A DNA stretch of 64,000 nt, taken from Massilia polaris. Its GTDB lineage: Bacteria > Pseudomonadota > Gammaproteobacteria > Burkholderiales > Burkholderiaceae_D. The stretch spans positions 62,001 to 126,000 of the forward strand of contig NZ_JABBGG010000010.1 in NCBI RefSeq assembly GCF_012927275.1, written 5' to 3'. Position 1 is the stretch's first letter. Each line of letters starts with the position of its first letter. Below, piece after piece: positions 43,862-54,757 of this stretch. The notes under the pieces are model-generated. The model had not been told where the DNA came from and did no database searches. It was given only the letters and a program-made list of their open reading frames with translations. The translations under genes and the position numbers were made by a program.

Positions 43862-45184
43862 ATGACCGCCATGCGCACTTTGCCAACCAGGACCATTCTT
43901 GCCAGCGCCTTGCTGGCGCTATCGATCAATGCCGCTGCGGCAGGCGCCGTCACGCTGGTGCAGGCCGGGCACCTGCTCGACCGTCCCGGCCATCCGCAAC
44001 GCGGCGCATCGACGCTGGTCATCAGGGATGGCAAAGTGGCCGAGGTACTGGACGGCTACGCCGGCGTTGAACGCTACGCCGGCGCTACCATCGTCAACCT
44101 GCGCGACCGCTTCGTGCTTCCCGGACTGATCGACAGCCACGTGCACCTGACCAGCGACCGCGCCGGCATCGAAGGCCAGCTGGCCGGCGTGACCGACAGC
44201 GTCGCAGCGGCGGCCTACGAGGCGCAGATGAACGCCGGGAAGACCCTGCAGGCCGGATTCACCACAGTGCGCAACCTTGGCGACGGCAACGGCGTAACGC
44301 TGGCGCTGCGCGACGCCATTGCCCGGGGCTGGGTGCAAGGACCGCGCATCATCGACGCCGGCATGCCGATTTCGGCCACCTCCGGCCACATGGACGGCCG
44401 GCTCGGGTACGCCGACTGGGTGCAGCATGGCGTGCCGACCGCAAACCTGTGCGATGGCCCGGAGAGTTGCCGCAAGGCGGTACGGGTGCAGATCGGGCGC
44501 GGCGTCGACGTCATCAAGATCGCCACCACGGGCGGCGTGAACAGCGTGGTCGGCGCCGGCGTCGGCAAGCAGATGTTCGACGATGAAGCGAAGTCGCTGA
44601 TCGAGGCCGCCCACTTGTACGGCAAGAAGGTGGCGGTGCACGCGCATGGCGCCGGCGGTATCAACCTGGCGCTGGCGGTCGGCGCCGATTCCATCGAACA
44701 CGGCACGCTGCTGGACGAGGAGGGCGTCAAACTGTTCCTGAAATCAGGCGCGTATTACGTCCCGACCCTGTCGACCATCAACGGCTACAAGGAGCGGATC
44801 GCCAATAATCCGGATGCTTACCCGCCGGCCGTGCGTGCGAAGATCGACTGGCGCATTGGCATCACCGGCAAGGCGCTGCGCCAGGCGCACAGCCGAGGCA
44901 TCAGGATCGCCTTCGGCACCGACGCCGGCGTGTCGAAGCACGGCCGCAATGCCGACGAATTCGAATTGATGGTCCAGTTCGGGATGACGCCAGCCGAAGC
45001 GATCAAGTCCGCCACCGTCAATGCCGCGGACCTGCTCGGTATCAGCGCCGTGGCCGGCACGCTCGAGGCGGGCAAGGGCGCCGACCTGATCGCCGTCGCC
45101 GCGAATCCGCTCGCCGACGTGACCGCGCTCAAGAAGGTCGACTTCGTGATGAAGTCGGGACAAGTGGTCAAGAGCCGCCACTAA
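43862..45184 (+). CDS. Exported amidohydrolase (Xaa-Pro dipeptidase/imidazolonepropionase-like)
   Basis: 440 residues from ATG 43862; ATGs at 43871 or 43838 are alternatives. Signal peptide to about NAAAAG. Metal-dependent amidohydrolase: LPGLIDSHVHLTSD (first two His), VDVIKIATTGGVNS with the Lys likely carboxylated, VAVHAHGAGGI and SIEHGTLLDEEG (His), FGTDAGVSKHGRNADE (Asp). This arrangement is common in exported peptidase-like amidohydrolases that cleave X-Pro or similar dipeptides. All ligands present; substrate cannot be read. Confidence 0.88.
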   Translation: MTAMRTLPTRTILASALLALSINAAAAGAVTLVQAGHLLDRPGHPQRGASTLVIRDGKVAEVLDGYAGVERYAGATIVNLRDRFVLPGLIDSHVHLTSDRAGIEGQLAGVTDSVAAAAYEAQMNAGKTLQAGFTTVRNLGDGNGVTLALRDAIARGWVQGPRIIDAGMPISATSGHMDGRLGYADWVQHGVPTANLCDGPESCRKAVRVQIGRGVDVIKIATTGGVNSVVGAGVGKQMFDDEAKSLIEAAHLYGKKVAVHAHGAGGINLALAVGADSIEHGTLLDEEGVKLFLKSGAYYVPTLSTINGYKERIANNPDAYPPAVRAKIDWRIGITGKALRQAHSRGIRIAFGTDAGVSKHGRNADEFELMVQFGMTPAEAIKSATVNAADLLGISAVAGTLEAGKGADLIAVAANPLADVTALKKVDFVMKSGQVVKSRH

Positions 45185-45339
45185 ATTAAAGGGAATCTGA
45201 GGGAAGCTGCGCCGCCGGCACGGCGTTTCTCCGGGGGGCGAAACGACGGTATTTGGGTTATGCCCATACCGGCGAACTTGGAGATGCCGTCCGAGTCAAA
45301 TGGGATACGCAATCAATTCCGACGCAAGGAGGATTCGCC

Positions 45340-46067
45340 ATGCCCCAACCTGGTCCATCCCCCGCTTCCGGCCAGGAGTCGCGGCCGCCCGACATGCCGG
45401 ATTTCGCGGCGATCAAGCAACGCCAGCAAGCGACATGGGCGAGCGGCGACTTTGCCGTCATCGGTGTCACCTTGCAGATTGTCGGCGAATCGCTGGCCGA
45501 GGCCGCTGACATCCGCGCCAATGAACGAGTGATCGATGTCGCCGCCGGCAACGGCAACGCCACCCTGGCCGCTGCACACCGCTTCGCGAAAGTCACGTCC
45601 ACCGATTACGTTCCGGCGCTGCTGGACAAAGGGCGCAAGCGTGCCGAAGCCGAAGGCCTGCAAATAGACTTCCGCGAAGCCGATGCGGAAAACCTGCCAT
45701 TCCCCGATGCAAGCTTCGACGTGGCCATCTCGACCTCCGGCGTGATGTTCACGCCGGACCATACTCGCTCCGCCAGTGAACTGCTGCGCGTCGTGCGGGA
45801 TGGCGGCCGTATCGCGCTGGCGAACTGGACGCCCGAAGGTTTTATTGGCCAGCTGTTCAATACGCATCGTCCGCGCACTGGCTGCAGGTCTTCCGCGACT
45901 TCTACGGGCCGACCAATAAGGCGTTTGGCGCGCTCGACGCGGGTGGGCAGCAGGCGTTGGAGCAAGACATCCTCGCCTTGCTCGACCGCTTCAACATTGC
46001 GGGTTCGTCGTCGCTGGTTGTGCCGGCCGAGTACCTGGAGGTGGTGATTACCAAGCGCAGCGGATAA
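45340..46067 (+). pseudogene. SAM-dependent methyltransferase with internal deletion
   Basis: ATG 45340 with AAGGAGG upstream. Residues 1-about 175 are a good UbiE-like methyltransferase (RVIDVAAGNGNATLAAA, TDYVPALLDKGRKRAEAEG, FREADAENLPFPD and DVAISTSGVMFTPD). After FIGQLF at about 45860 the frame turns to nonsense. In another frame the true C-terminus continues (SSAHWLQVFRDFYGPTNKAF to EVVITKRSG, stop 46065-46067). Homologues have about 40-45 residues between these parts, so a deletion of some 130 bases with a frame change has broken the gene. Estimated from family memory. Confidence 0.83.
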
Positions 46068-46088
46068 AGCCGGCGCGGCCGCATGGAT

Positions 46089-47870
46089 TCAGCGTTGCGC
46101 TTGCTCCGGCGCCAGGCGGATTCGATCTTGTTCGAAGGAACGCTCCAGCTCGTCGCGCGCTGCCTGTTGGATGGAGATCATCGTTTTTTCGTCGCGATAA
46201 TGCGGGAAGATCGCGTCGAGGGTCGACAGGTTATGCTCGCGGAACTTGATGCGCGCGCGCTCGGCGGTAAGGGGATCGATGCCCATTTTTTCGAGTGCGT
46301 GCTGGCCGATCAGCAGCGCCGACTCGAAGGTTTCTCGTTCGACCTGTTCGACGCCGCGGCTGCGCAGCTCGAACAAATGCGTCAGGTTGCGCGCCCTGGC
46401 AATGATCTCCAGGTGGGGGAAGTTCTCGCGCACCAGGTCGGTCAGCTTCAGGCTGCCTTCCATGTCATCGATGGCGTTGATCAGCAAATGCGCCTTGCGC
46501 GCTCCGGCCGCGTGCAGCAGGTCGAGGCGGGTTGCGTCGCCGTAGAACACGCGCATGCCGAACCTGCGCAGCATGTCGATCAGGTCGGGGTCGTTGTCGA
46601 GCACGGTCACCTTGATGCCCGATGCGATCAGCAGGCGCGCGGTAATCTGCCCGACGCGTCCGAGTCCCGCAATGATGACGCGCGCGCCCTCCGGCTCGAT
46701 CACGTCCGGTTCCATCGGCGGTGGCGCGTGCAGACGGCTACTGATCCAGCTGCCGCCCATCACCGCCAAAGGCGTCAGCGCCATCGACACGGCCACGACC
46801 ACGACCAGCGTTTCGTTCAGTGCCGGCGGCAGCACCTGGGCCTGGCGCGCCACCGCGAACACCACGAACGCGAATTCGCTCCCCTGGGCCAGCAGGCCGG
46901 CGAACGGCCAGCGCTGCACCGCCGGGATCGGCATCGCGCGCGCGATCAGCGCCAGCAGCGCCATCTTGAGCGCCATGTAGGCAAGCGTCAGGCCCAAGAT
47001 ATGCAGCGGTCCGTCGGACAGCAGCCCCATGTTGACGGACATGCCCACTGACGTGAAAAACAGCCCCAGCAACAAGCCCTTGAACGGTTCCAGGTCGGCT
47101 TCCAATGCCTTGCGGTATTCGGACCCGGCCAGCAGCACGCCGGCAAGGAAGGCGCCCAGGCCCATCGACAGGTCGGCCAGCGTCATCAGCTGTGCGATGC
47201 CGAGCACCAGCAGCAGCGCGAACGCGGTAAAGATTTCACGCAGCCCGCTTTTGGCGATCAGCCGCAACGCTGGTGGAATCGCGTAGCGGCCGATGACGAG
47301 GACGGCAGCGATGGCCGCGGCCGTCAATGGCCAGTTGAAACCGGGCCCGCTGCTTGCGGCGGCGCCGAGCAGGGGCGTCACGACGAGCAGGGGGATGGCG
47401 GCCATGTCCTGGAACAGCAGGATCGCAAACGCGGCCTTGCCGGCCGGCGTGTGCTCGAGATGCCGTTCGTGCATGTTCTGGACCACGATGGCGGTCGACG
47501 ACAGCGCCAGCGCGAAGCCGGCAACCAGCGCGGCGGTCCATTGCATATCGAGGAAAAAGGCCGCCGCGGCCAATGCCGCTCCGCAGGCGGCCACCTGCAG
47601 GGTGCCGCCGCCCAGCACCAGCATGCGCATTTCCAGCAGTTTTTTCGGCTGCAGTTCCAGCCCGATCAGGAACAGCATCATCACCACGCCGATCTCGGCC
47701 ACATGGCTGATCATTTCGACGTTCTGGATCAGCGCCAGGCCCCACGGGCCGATGATGCAGCCGCCGATCAGGTAGCCGAGCACCGATCCAAGTCCGAGGC
47801 GCTGGGCCAGCGGTACCAGCAGGACGGCGGTGAGCAGGAAGACGATGGGGGTCAGCAGAAATTCGGGCAT
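46089..47870 (-). CDS. CPA2 monovalent cation:proton antiporter, KefB/KefC-like, with RCK domain
   Basis: 593 residues. Twelve or so spans; family motifs LGYLIGGCIIGPWGLALI, GLELQPKKL, FALALSSTAIVVQ, LLFQDMAAIPLL and LLGLFFTSVGMS. C-terminal RCK_N/TrkA domain (about 405-525) with the nucleotide loop VIIAGLGRVGQI. It would exchange K+ (or Na+) for H+ at the inner membrane, gated by nucleotide binding. No KefF/KefG ancillary flavoprotein gene adjoins. Stop lies 21 bases from the end of the methyltransferase pseudogene, convergent with it. Confidence 0.92.
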   Translation of the reverse strand: MPEFLLTPIVFLLTAVLLVPLAQRLGLGSVLGYLIGGCIIGPWGLALIQNVEMISHVAEIGVVMMLFLIGLELQPKKLLEMRMLVLGGGTLQVAACGAALAAAAFFLDMQWTAALVAGFALALSSTAIVVQNMHERHLEHTPAGKAAFAILLFQDMAAIPLLVVTPLLGAAASSGPGFNWPLTAAAIAAVLVIGRYAIPPALRLIAKSGLREIFTAFALLLVLGIAQLMTLADLSMGLGAFLAGVLLAGSEYRKALEADLEPFKGLLLGLFFTSVGMSVNMGLLSDGPLHILGLTLAYMALKMALLALIARAMPIPAVQRWPFAGLLAQGSEFAFVVFAVARQAQVLPPALNETLVVVVAVSMALTPLAVMGGSWISSRLHAPPPMEPDVIEPEGARVIIAGLGRVGQITARLLIASGIKVTVLDNDPDLIDMLRRFGMRVFYGDATRLDLLHAAGARKAHLLINAIDDMEGSLKLTDLVRENFPHLEIIARARNLTHLFELRSRGVEQVERETFESALLIGQHALEKMGIDPLTAERARIKFREHNLSTLDAIFPHYRDEKTMISIQQAARDELERSFEQDRIRLAPEQAQR

Positions 47871-48052
47871 GGCGCGCCTCTGGCCTGGAATGGAAATTTC
47901 CCAGCCGTGCGGCCGGGTTCCTGGCCGCGAGAGGCCTTGTCAGTATTATATCGGAGCCACTCCCGCGCACCGCTTCCCCGGGGCGCGCCGACGCGCGTGG
48001 CGCGGGTGGGATATGATCTTTCTTCATCTATTCCAATGAATAATTGCTCACT

Positions 48053-49159
<1,107 letters not shown>

Positions 49160-49179
49160 GCGGGCCAGGCAAGGCAATT

Positions 49180-49206
49180 GGGCGGCGCAGTGCGCCGCCC
49201 TTTTCT
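49180..49206. terminator. Rho-independent terminator after frmA
   Basis: Arms GGGCGGCGC (49180-49188) and GCGCCGCCC (49192-49200) with a 3-base loop, followed by TTTTCT. Also lies just past the end of the convergent LLM gene. Confidence 0.9.
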
Positions 49207-49207
49207 A

Positions 49208-50233
49208 TCACGCCGTCCGGTGCGTGTCGGCCGGGTCGAGCGGTTCGGACAAGTCGCGGTGGGCCTGGGCCGTGATCTGGTACGAGCGCAGGCGCGCGGC
49301 GTGGTGGTAGATCTGCGAGGTGATCATCAGTTCGTCCGCGCCGGTCCGGGCCACGAACTCCTGCAACTGGCGGGTCACCGTGCCGGGCGAGCCGATGGCC
49401 GAGCACGACAGCACCTGGTCGAGCATCGCGCGGCCGGCAGGGCCGACCTGGTCCAGGTAGCCGGGCACCGGCGGCTGCAGGCGCGAGGCGCGCCCGCTGT
49501 GCAGGTTGACGAAAGCTTGCTGCATCGACGTTGCCAGCACTTGTGCTTCGGCGTCCGTGTCGGCGGCGAACACGTTATAGCCGAGCATGACGTAGGGCTT
49601 GGCCAGCTGCGCGGAAGGCTTGAAGTTGCTGCGGTAGAAGTCGACGGCCTGCATCATCATCGCCGGTGCAAAATGCGAGGCGAACGCGTACGGCAGGCCC
49701 AGCGTCGCGGCCAGTTGCGCGCCGAACAGGCTGGAGCCGAGGATCCAGACCGGCACCTTCAGGCCGGCGCCCGGCACCGCCTGGACTGAGCGCCGCGACG
49801 AGCCGGCAAAGTAATCCATCAATTCGACCACGTCCTGCGGGAATTCATCCGCGCTGGAAGCGAGATTGCGGCGCATCGCGCGCGCGGCAGCCTGGTCGGA
49901 GCCGGGCGCGCGGCCCAGGCCAAGGTCGATCCGGCCGGGGTAGAGCGATTCGAGCGTGCCGAACTGCTCGGCAATCACGAGCGGCGAGTGATTCGGCAGC
50001 ATGACGCCGCCGGCGCCGACGCGGATCGTCGAGGTCCCTCCTGCGATATAGCCAAGCAGCACCGCCGTCGCCGCACTGGCGATGCCGGGCATGCCGTGGT
50101 GTTCGGCAAGCCAGTAGCGGTTGAATCCCCAGCGCTCGGCGCTTTGGGCCAGGTCGAGGGAATTGTGAAACGACGTGCGTGCGTCGCTGCCTTCTGTGAT
50201 AGGGGAGAGGTCGAGTACGGAAAAGGGAATCAT
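49208..50233 (-). CDS. LLM class flavin-dependent oxidoreductase, MsnO8 type
   Basis: 341 residues from ATG 50233; the frame runs to 50296 but the family begins [11 protein letters not shown]. Luciferase-like TIM barrel with [55 protein letters not shown] and [14 protein letters not shown]. Monooxygenase that uses reduced FMN on an unknown substrate; no flavin reductase neighbour. Stand-alone gene. The C-terminal helix carries [15 protein letters not shown] as usual. Confidence 0.9.
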   Translation of the reverse strand: MIPFSVLDLSPITEGSDARTSFHNSLDLAQSAERWGFNRYWLAEHHGMPGIASAATAVLLGYIAGGTSTIRVGAGGVMLPNHSPLVIAEQFGTLESLYPGRIDLGLGRAPGSDQAAARAMRRNLASSADEFPQDVVELMDYFAGSSRRSVQAVPGAGLKVPVWILGSSLFGAQLAATLGLPYAFASHFAPAMMMQAVDFYRSNFKPSAQLAKPYVMLGYNVFAADTDAEAQVLATSMQQAFVNLHSGRASRLQPPVPGYLDQVGPAGRAMLDQVLSCSAIGSPGTVTRQLQEFVARTGADELMITSQIYHHAARLRSYQITAQAHRDLSEPLDPADTHRTA

Positions 50234-50481
50234 TAGTTCTTTCGCTTGCGGTAGAGAGGCGGTTGCTGTTCCAGTTATGGGGACGACAAGGGGCATTTGA
50301 AAGCTGAATTTTTGAGCTCTTGCGATTTCAATAACGGCTATTTTGTGCCGTTGTGCAAAAGCCCCAATCGCGTCATTAACGGTCTAAATATGGTGCCCTA
50401 CAGAAAGACTTCCGGTATCGTTCGATATTGCTCCAAGTCCACACATCACGACGGTCGGCGAGCCCCAACTAGTTCCCCTCA

Positions 50482-50906
50482 ATGAAAACTTCGATCACGA
50501 CCGGCCGCAATTTCATGGTCGGTACCAAGCTGTCCGCCTTTACCCTGGCACTGATTAGCAGCATTTTTATTGCCTTTATCCTCTTCGTTGCACATACGAT
50601 GTCGGGTTCCCTCGAAAGAAGGGCGACTGAACTCGTCAATACGCAGGCTGAAGGCGTCGGGACAATGATCGACACGTTCAACCGCGCGCAGCTGAGCGCG
50701 GTTGAGAAGTTTTCGCGGGTGTTCTCCAGCCTGCTGCCGGGGGCGTTCTCGGTAGACGCCAGCCGTACCGTCGACACGGGCGGGAAGGAGTTGCCGGTCA
50801 TGAAGCATGACGACGTGGACCTGAACCTCAATTTCGAGGCCGTCGACCGCTTCTCTGCCATGACCGGCGGCAACGCGACTGTCTTCATCAAGCAAGGTGA
50901 CGACTT
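50482..50906 (+). pseudogene. 5' part of a chemotaxis receptor, cut by an inversion
   Basis: Encodes TM1 (LSAFTLALISSIFIAFILFV, about 17-36) and the start of a periplasmic Cache sensor (QAEGVGTMIDTFNRAQLSAV, then GGNATVFIKQGDD). After Asp141 (GAC 50902-50904) the frame runs into antisense DUF817 sequence and gives meaningless residues to 51102. The missing rest is at 54755-53169 on the other strand, where the frame begins exactly with [13 protein letters not shown]. Rejoined, the receptor would have about 670 residues. No ribosome site of note before the ATG. Confidence 0.88.
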
Positions 50907-51438
50907 AGTGATGGGTGAAGAAATTCGCGTAGATGAGGATGGCCACGGTCGTCGCCATCCAGTACGGCGGATGGTGGCGGATGCGCAGGTCGAACAGGCG
51001 CCAGGCCTGGACCACGTAGCTGCCCACCGCCGCGTACATGAAGCCCGCGAACAACGGCACGTCGAGTATCTTGGTATAACCGAAGTCGGGATAGCTCCAT
51101 GACCTGATGCTGCCCGAGACCTTGAACGCCTCAAGTGCGAAGCCGACCATATGGAACAGGCAGATGGCTTTCAGCTCATCCATCGTTTCGAGCTTCGAAC
51201 AGACCATCCAGAACTGGATGAGCAAGGCCACTGCCAGCAGCACGTCGTAGCGCGGCAGTCCTGCGATGCCGGTCCGCGGAATCACCATCATCGCGATGAA
51301 GAACAGCCCGACGAACAGGCATGCGCGCGCATTCTTGATGCCGAAGTAGCAGAATTCGAGCAAGCCGCGGCGCCAGCCGCCGATTTCTCGCGCCCGCATG
51401 TCCAGCAGGTGCACGTCAAGTGCGGAAAGGCCCTTCAT
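50905..51438 (-). pseudogene. 5' part of a DUF817 membrane protein, cut by the same inversion
   Basis: 177 residues with about five membrane spans: CLFVGLFFIAMMVIP, YDVLLAVALLIQFWMVC, LFAGFMYAAVGSYVVQAW and so on, matching the DUF817 family start (EFCYFGIKNARACLFVG). It ends abruptly at YANFFTHH followed by a TAA made at the junction (50905-50907). The continuation [20 protein letters not shown] is found at 54758 on the plus strand. Family function unknown; an integral inner-membrane protein. Confidence 0.87.
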
Positions 51439-51576
51439 GTAACCTCTTTACGTCAAGGATGTTCGATGTCGCCGGTGCTACACCGGACCGGGAAATGCCT
51501 TGACGTAAAAGTTACATTAGTTCACTAGTGGACGCACTAAAAATTGCCGTCACGACGTAGTTTTTTGCATGGTTCA

Positions 51577-52113
51577 TTACCACATCAAATCGTCCGGAAT
51601 CTGGAAGGCTGCGTATGGATCGTCCTCGTCGACTTCGTTGCTGGTCTTTTTCACACGCACGACCAGCGACGCATCGCGCTCGGCGATCTTGTCGGCGATG
51701 ACTTTCGGGACCAGTTCGGTGACGCCGCCAAGGCACACGATCACCAGCCGTCCGGCCATCAGGTGGGCCTGGACCGCCGCGGAAACATAGATGCGTTCGA
51801 TTTTGCTACCGTGGGTGAAGTTGTAGGCGACATCGCCATTGCCTTTGCCCTGGCGGTTCTGCTTGACCATCTGGGCAATCTGCGCGGCGATCGCTTTCTG
51901 CGACGCGGCCGCATCGCGCTGCGCATTCAGCTCGCGCGCGCGCTCGGCGTTCTTGCGCTGCAGCTCCTGGGCGGCGCTACGCGCTTCGTCAACGGTCGTC
52001 GTGCCGGTGCGGCGTTCGACCTTTTTCTGCTTGCTCTTGTCCTGGTTGACCAGTTTGACCTTGTTCTTGTCGACCAGGCCGGCTTTCAAAAACTGTTCTT
52101 GCAACGAGGCCAT
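51577..52113 (-). CDS. DUF2058 (YaiL-like) protein
   Basis: 178 residues from ATG 52113, which has GGAG 8 bases upstream; the frame opens at 52194. Starts SLQEQFLKAGLVDKNKVKLV, then a strongly basic/coiled region (QDKSKQKKVERRTG, then SAAQELQRKNAERARELNAQ). The C-terminal DUF2058 core is AYNFTHGSKIERIYVSAAVQ, then RLVIVCLGGVTELVPKVIA. Probably a cytoplasmic nucleic-acid-associated protein; function unknown. It lies wholly inside the inverted segment. Confidence 0.85.
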   Translation of the reverse strand: MASLQEQFLKAGLVDKNKVKLVNQDKSKQKKVERRTGTTTVDEARSAAQELQRKNAERARELNAQRDAAASQKAIAAQIAQMVKQNRQGKGNGDVAYNFTHGSKIERIYVSAAVQAHLMAGRLVIVCLGGVTELVPKVIADKIAERDASLVVRVKKTSNEVDEDDPYAAFQIPDDLMW

Positions 52114-52294
52114 GTTTGCTACTCCATAAGTAAAGGACGCCGGCGCGGGTAGCGGTCCCGGCCTCTGTAAAGGCGATAGCATAGCAAACTGCACACTCCG
52201 CCGCGCAAAATTCCCCGCACGGATCAGTTGCCGGGCAAGCGGGCGTAGCGGCTGCGGTGTATGCTTTCCGGTTAATGGATTACAGGCACTTCAT

Positions 52295-53164
52295 TTGAAC
52301 ATCACTGGTCCCGTCATCAGCTGCGTTTTCGCCAGCCTCAGCCTCCTCGGTGCACACCCGGCGCACGCAGAAGGCAACGCGCCGCTTGTGGAGCTGATCA
52401 ACGCTTACCGTGCTGCACCGCGCGTTTGCGATGGCAGGCAAGCCATGCCGATGACCCCGCTGGCCGCTCATCCGGCACTGGCCCGCGTGCAGGTCACAAC
52501 CGGCACGTTCCTGGAACAGGCAATCGAGCGCGCCGGATATCCGGTCGCGAAGGCCGCGGCGATCTTCATCTCGGGGCCAGGCGACGCGAGCGCGGTCATG
52601 GCATCGATCGAACGTAAATATTGCAAGACCTTGCTGAACCCTGATTTTTCCGATGTGGGCGCTGCACGCAACGGCGACAGCTGGCTGATCGTACTCGCCC
52701 AGCCCGCGCCGCTGCCATCGATCAATCTTCTTCCGGGCCCGGAGGCTGCCGGCAAAGCAATCCTCGAGGCTGTCAACCTTGCGCGCGCGGCGGCCCGCAA
52801 TTGCGGCGACCAGCATTTCCCTGCTGCGCCGCAAGTAGCGTGGAATGGCGCGCTGGGCGACGCGGCACTGGTGCACAGCCGTGACATGGCGGAGCACAAG
52901 TACTTCAGCCACAAGGGAAAGGATGGCCGTGCCGCGGCGGACCGTGCGCTGCAAGCTGGCTATCGGTGGCGGCGCATCGGCGAGAACATCGCTGCCGGAC
53001 AGTCGTCGCCCGAGGAAGTGGTGGCCGGCTGGCTGACGAGCCCCGGCCACTGCGCCAACATCATGAACGGCAGCTTTACCGAAATGGGCGCCGGCTACGC
53101 GATCAACAGTGCGCGCGCGACCGGGCGGGTGTACTGGACCCAGGTCTTCGCGGCGCCGCGTTGA
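52295..53164 (+). CDS. Exported CAP/SCP-domain protein
   Basis: 289 residues with a TTG start at 52295; a nearby ATG at 52275 is out of frame. Signal peptide to about AHPAHA. An N-terminal variable region of about 120 residues is followed by a CAP domain (about 155-285) with AVNLARAAARNCG, VHSRDMAEHKYFSHKGKDG, WRRIGENIAAGQSSPEEVVA, the GWLTSPGHCANIMNGSFTEM stretch and a final YWTQVF. CAP proteins are secreted and of varied roles. The catalytic-like His and Glu of the CAP pocket are present. Lies in the inverted segment. Confidence 0.88.
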   Translation: MNITGPVISCVFASLSLLGAHPAHAEGNAPLVELINAYRAAPRVCDGRQAMPMTPLAAHPALARVQVTTGTFLEQAIERAGYPVAKAAAIFISGPGDASAVMASIERKYCKTLLNPDFSDVGAARNGDSWLIVLAQPAPLPSINLLPGPEAAGKAILEAVNLARAAARNCGDQHFPAAPQVAWNGALGDAALVHSRDMAEHKYFSHKGKDGRAAADRALQAGYRWRRIGENIAAGQSSPEEVVAGWLTSPGHCANIMNGSFTEMGAGYAINSARATGRVYWTQVFAAPR

Positions 53165-53168
53165 TTTT

Positions 53169-54755
53169 TTAGTCGCGCCCGAGCAGCGCGACTGGCTTGC
53201 CGCCACGCGCGCCATCGAGCTTGAACACGCTGACGGATTGCGCCAGCGTGGCCGCCATTTCCTGCATCGACTGCGCGGCGGCCGATGCTTCTTCGACCAG
53301 CGCGGCATTCTGCTGGGTCACCTTGTCCATCGACACAATCGCCTGGTTCACTTCGTCGATACCAACGCTCTGTTCCTGGGTGGCGGCCATGATATCGCCC
53401 ATGATGTCGGTCACTTTCCGGACGCTTGCCACGACATCGTTCATGGTCTGGCCGGCCATTCCGACCAGCTTGCTGCCCGTCTCCACCTTGTCGACCGAGT
53501 CGCCGATCAGCGCCTTGATCTCGCGGGCAGCCTCGGCCGAGCGATGTGCAAGCGAACGCACTTCGGACGCAACAACGGCAAAACCACGTCCCTGTTCGCC
53601 AGCCCGGGCTGCTTCCACCGCCGCATTCAGGGCCAGGATATTGGTCTGGAAAGCGATGCTGTCGATCACGCCAATGATGTCGACGATCTTCTTCGACGAT
53701 TCGTTAATTTCGCCCATCGTCGAGACCACCTGCGCCACCACATCGCCGCCCTTGACCGCGACCGACGATGCCGACGAGGCAAGGTCATTCGCTTCGCGCG
53801 CGTTGTCGGCGTTCTGGCGCACCGTTGCGGTCAGCTCTTCCATCGACGAGGCAGTCTCTTCAAGCGATCCGGCCTGGTGTTCGGTACGGCTTGACAGGTC
53901 CTGGTTGCCTGCGGCGATCTGAGCCGACGCGGTGGCAACCTGCTCGGTGCCATCGCGAATCGTTGCCACCACACCCGCCAGCCCATGGCTGATGCCGTTC
54001 ATCGCGTTCATCAGCTGGCCGATCTCGTCCTGGCTCGCCGGCGTCAGTTTTACGGTGAGGTCGCCGTGTGCGAGGCGCTGCGCCGCATCGGTAGCGAGGC
54101 GCAATGGTTTGGTCACGACATGTCGGACGATAAAGACCAGTGCAGCGGCGAAACCCAGCAGTGCGAGTACACCAATCGCCAGCAGCTTGTTGCGCATGCT
54201 GGTGACTTCCTGCGTGACCTCGTCGACGAAGGCGACGCCGGAAATGGTCCAGTTCCAGTCCTTGTTGGTCTGGTAGACAAAGATACGTTCGCGTTCGGGA
54301 ACGCCCTGCGCGTCCTGCGGCGTCACGTGCAACGTGCCGGCGCCAGTCTTCAGGATTTCATTGATGTATTCACGGCCTTCGACGTCGCGGCGCTCCAGCC
54401 CCTTCTGCCCTTCCGTTTCAGGATGCACGAGGAAGGTGCCGAACGTATCGCCCGGCTTCGAGTCCATCACAAAGAAATAACCGGTTTCGCCGACCTTGAG
54501 CGACTTGATCCGCGCTTTCAGCGCCGCCACCTCGGACGAAATGTCGATGCCGACATACAGGATGCCCAGCACCTGGCCGCTCGCGTCCTTGATCGGCACA
54601 TATTCGGTCACGTGCGGCTTGCCGAACAGGACAGCCATGCCGCGGAAGGTTTCGCCCTGCATCAGTTTGGCGTAGGCCGGATGCTTGTTGCCCAGGTTGG
54701 TACCGACCGCGCGCTTGCCGTCGGCCTTCTTTACCGAAGTCGCAACGCGGATGAA
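53169..54755 (-). pseudogene. 3' part of the chemotaxis receptor, cut by the inversion
   Basis: Frame starts at 54755 with [20 protein letters not shown], continues the Cache sensor ([35 protein letters not shown]), TM2 ([20 protein letters not shown]), HAMP and a complete signalling domain with [20 protein letters not shown]. It lacks a start codon of its own; the first ATG (54660-54662) is deep in the sensor. Without TM1 a functional receptor is not expected. Partner half: 50482-50906. Confidence 0.9.
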
Positions 54756-54757
54756 AC

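Noticed and set aside
50297-50485. 62-codon plus frame upstream of the receptor 5' part
   Set aside because: Stops just at the receptor start, no ribosome site, no motif; probably leader sequence.
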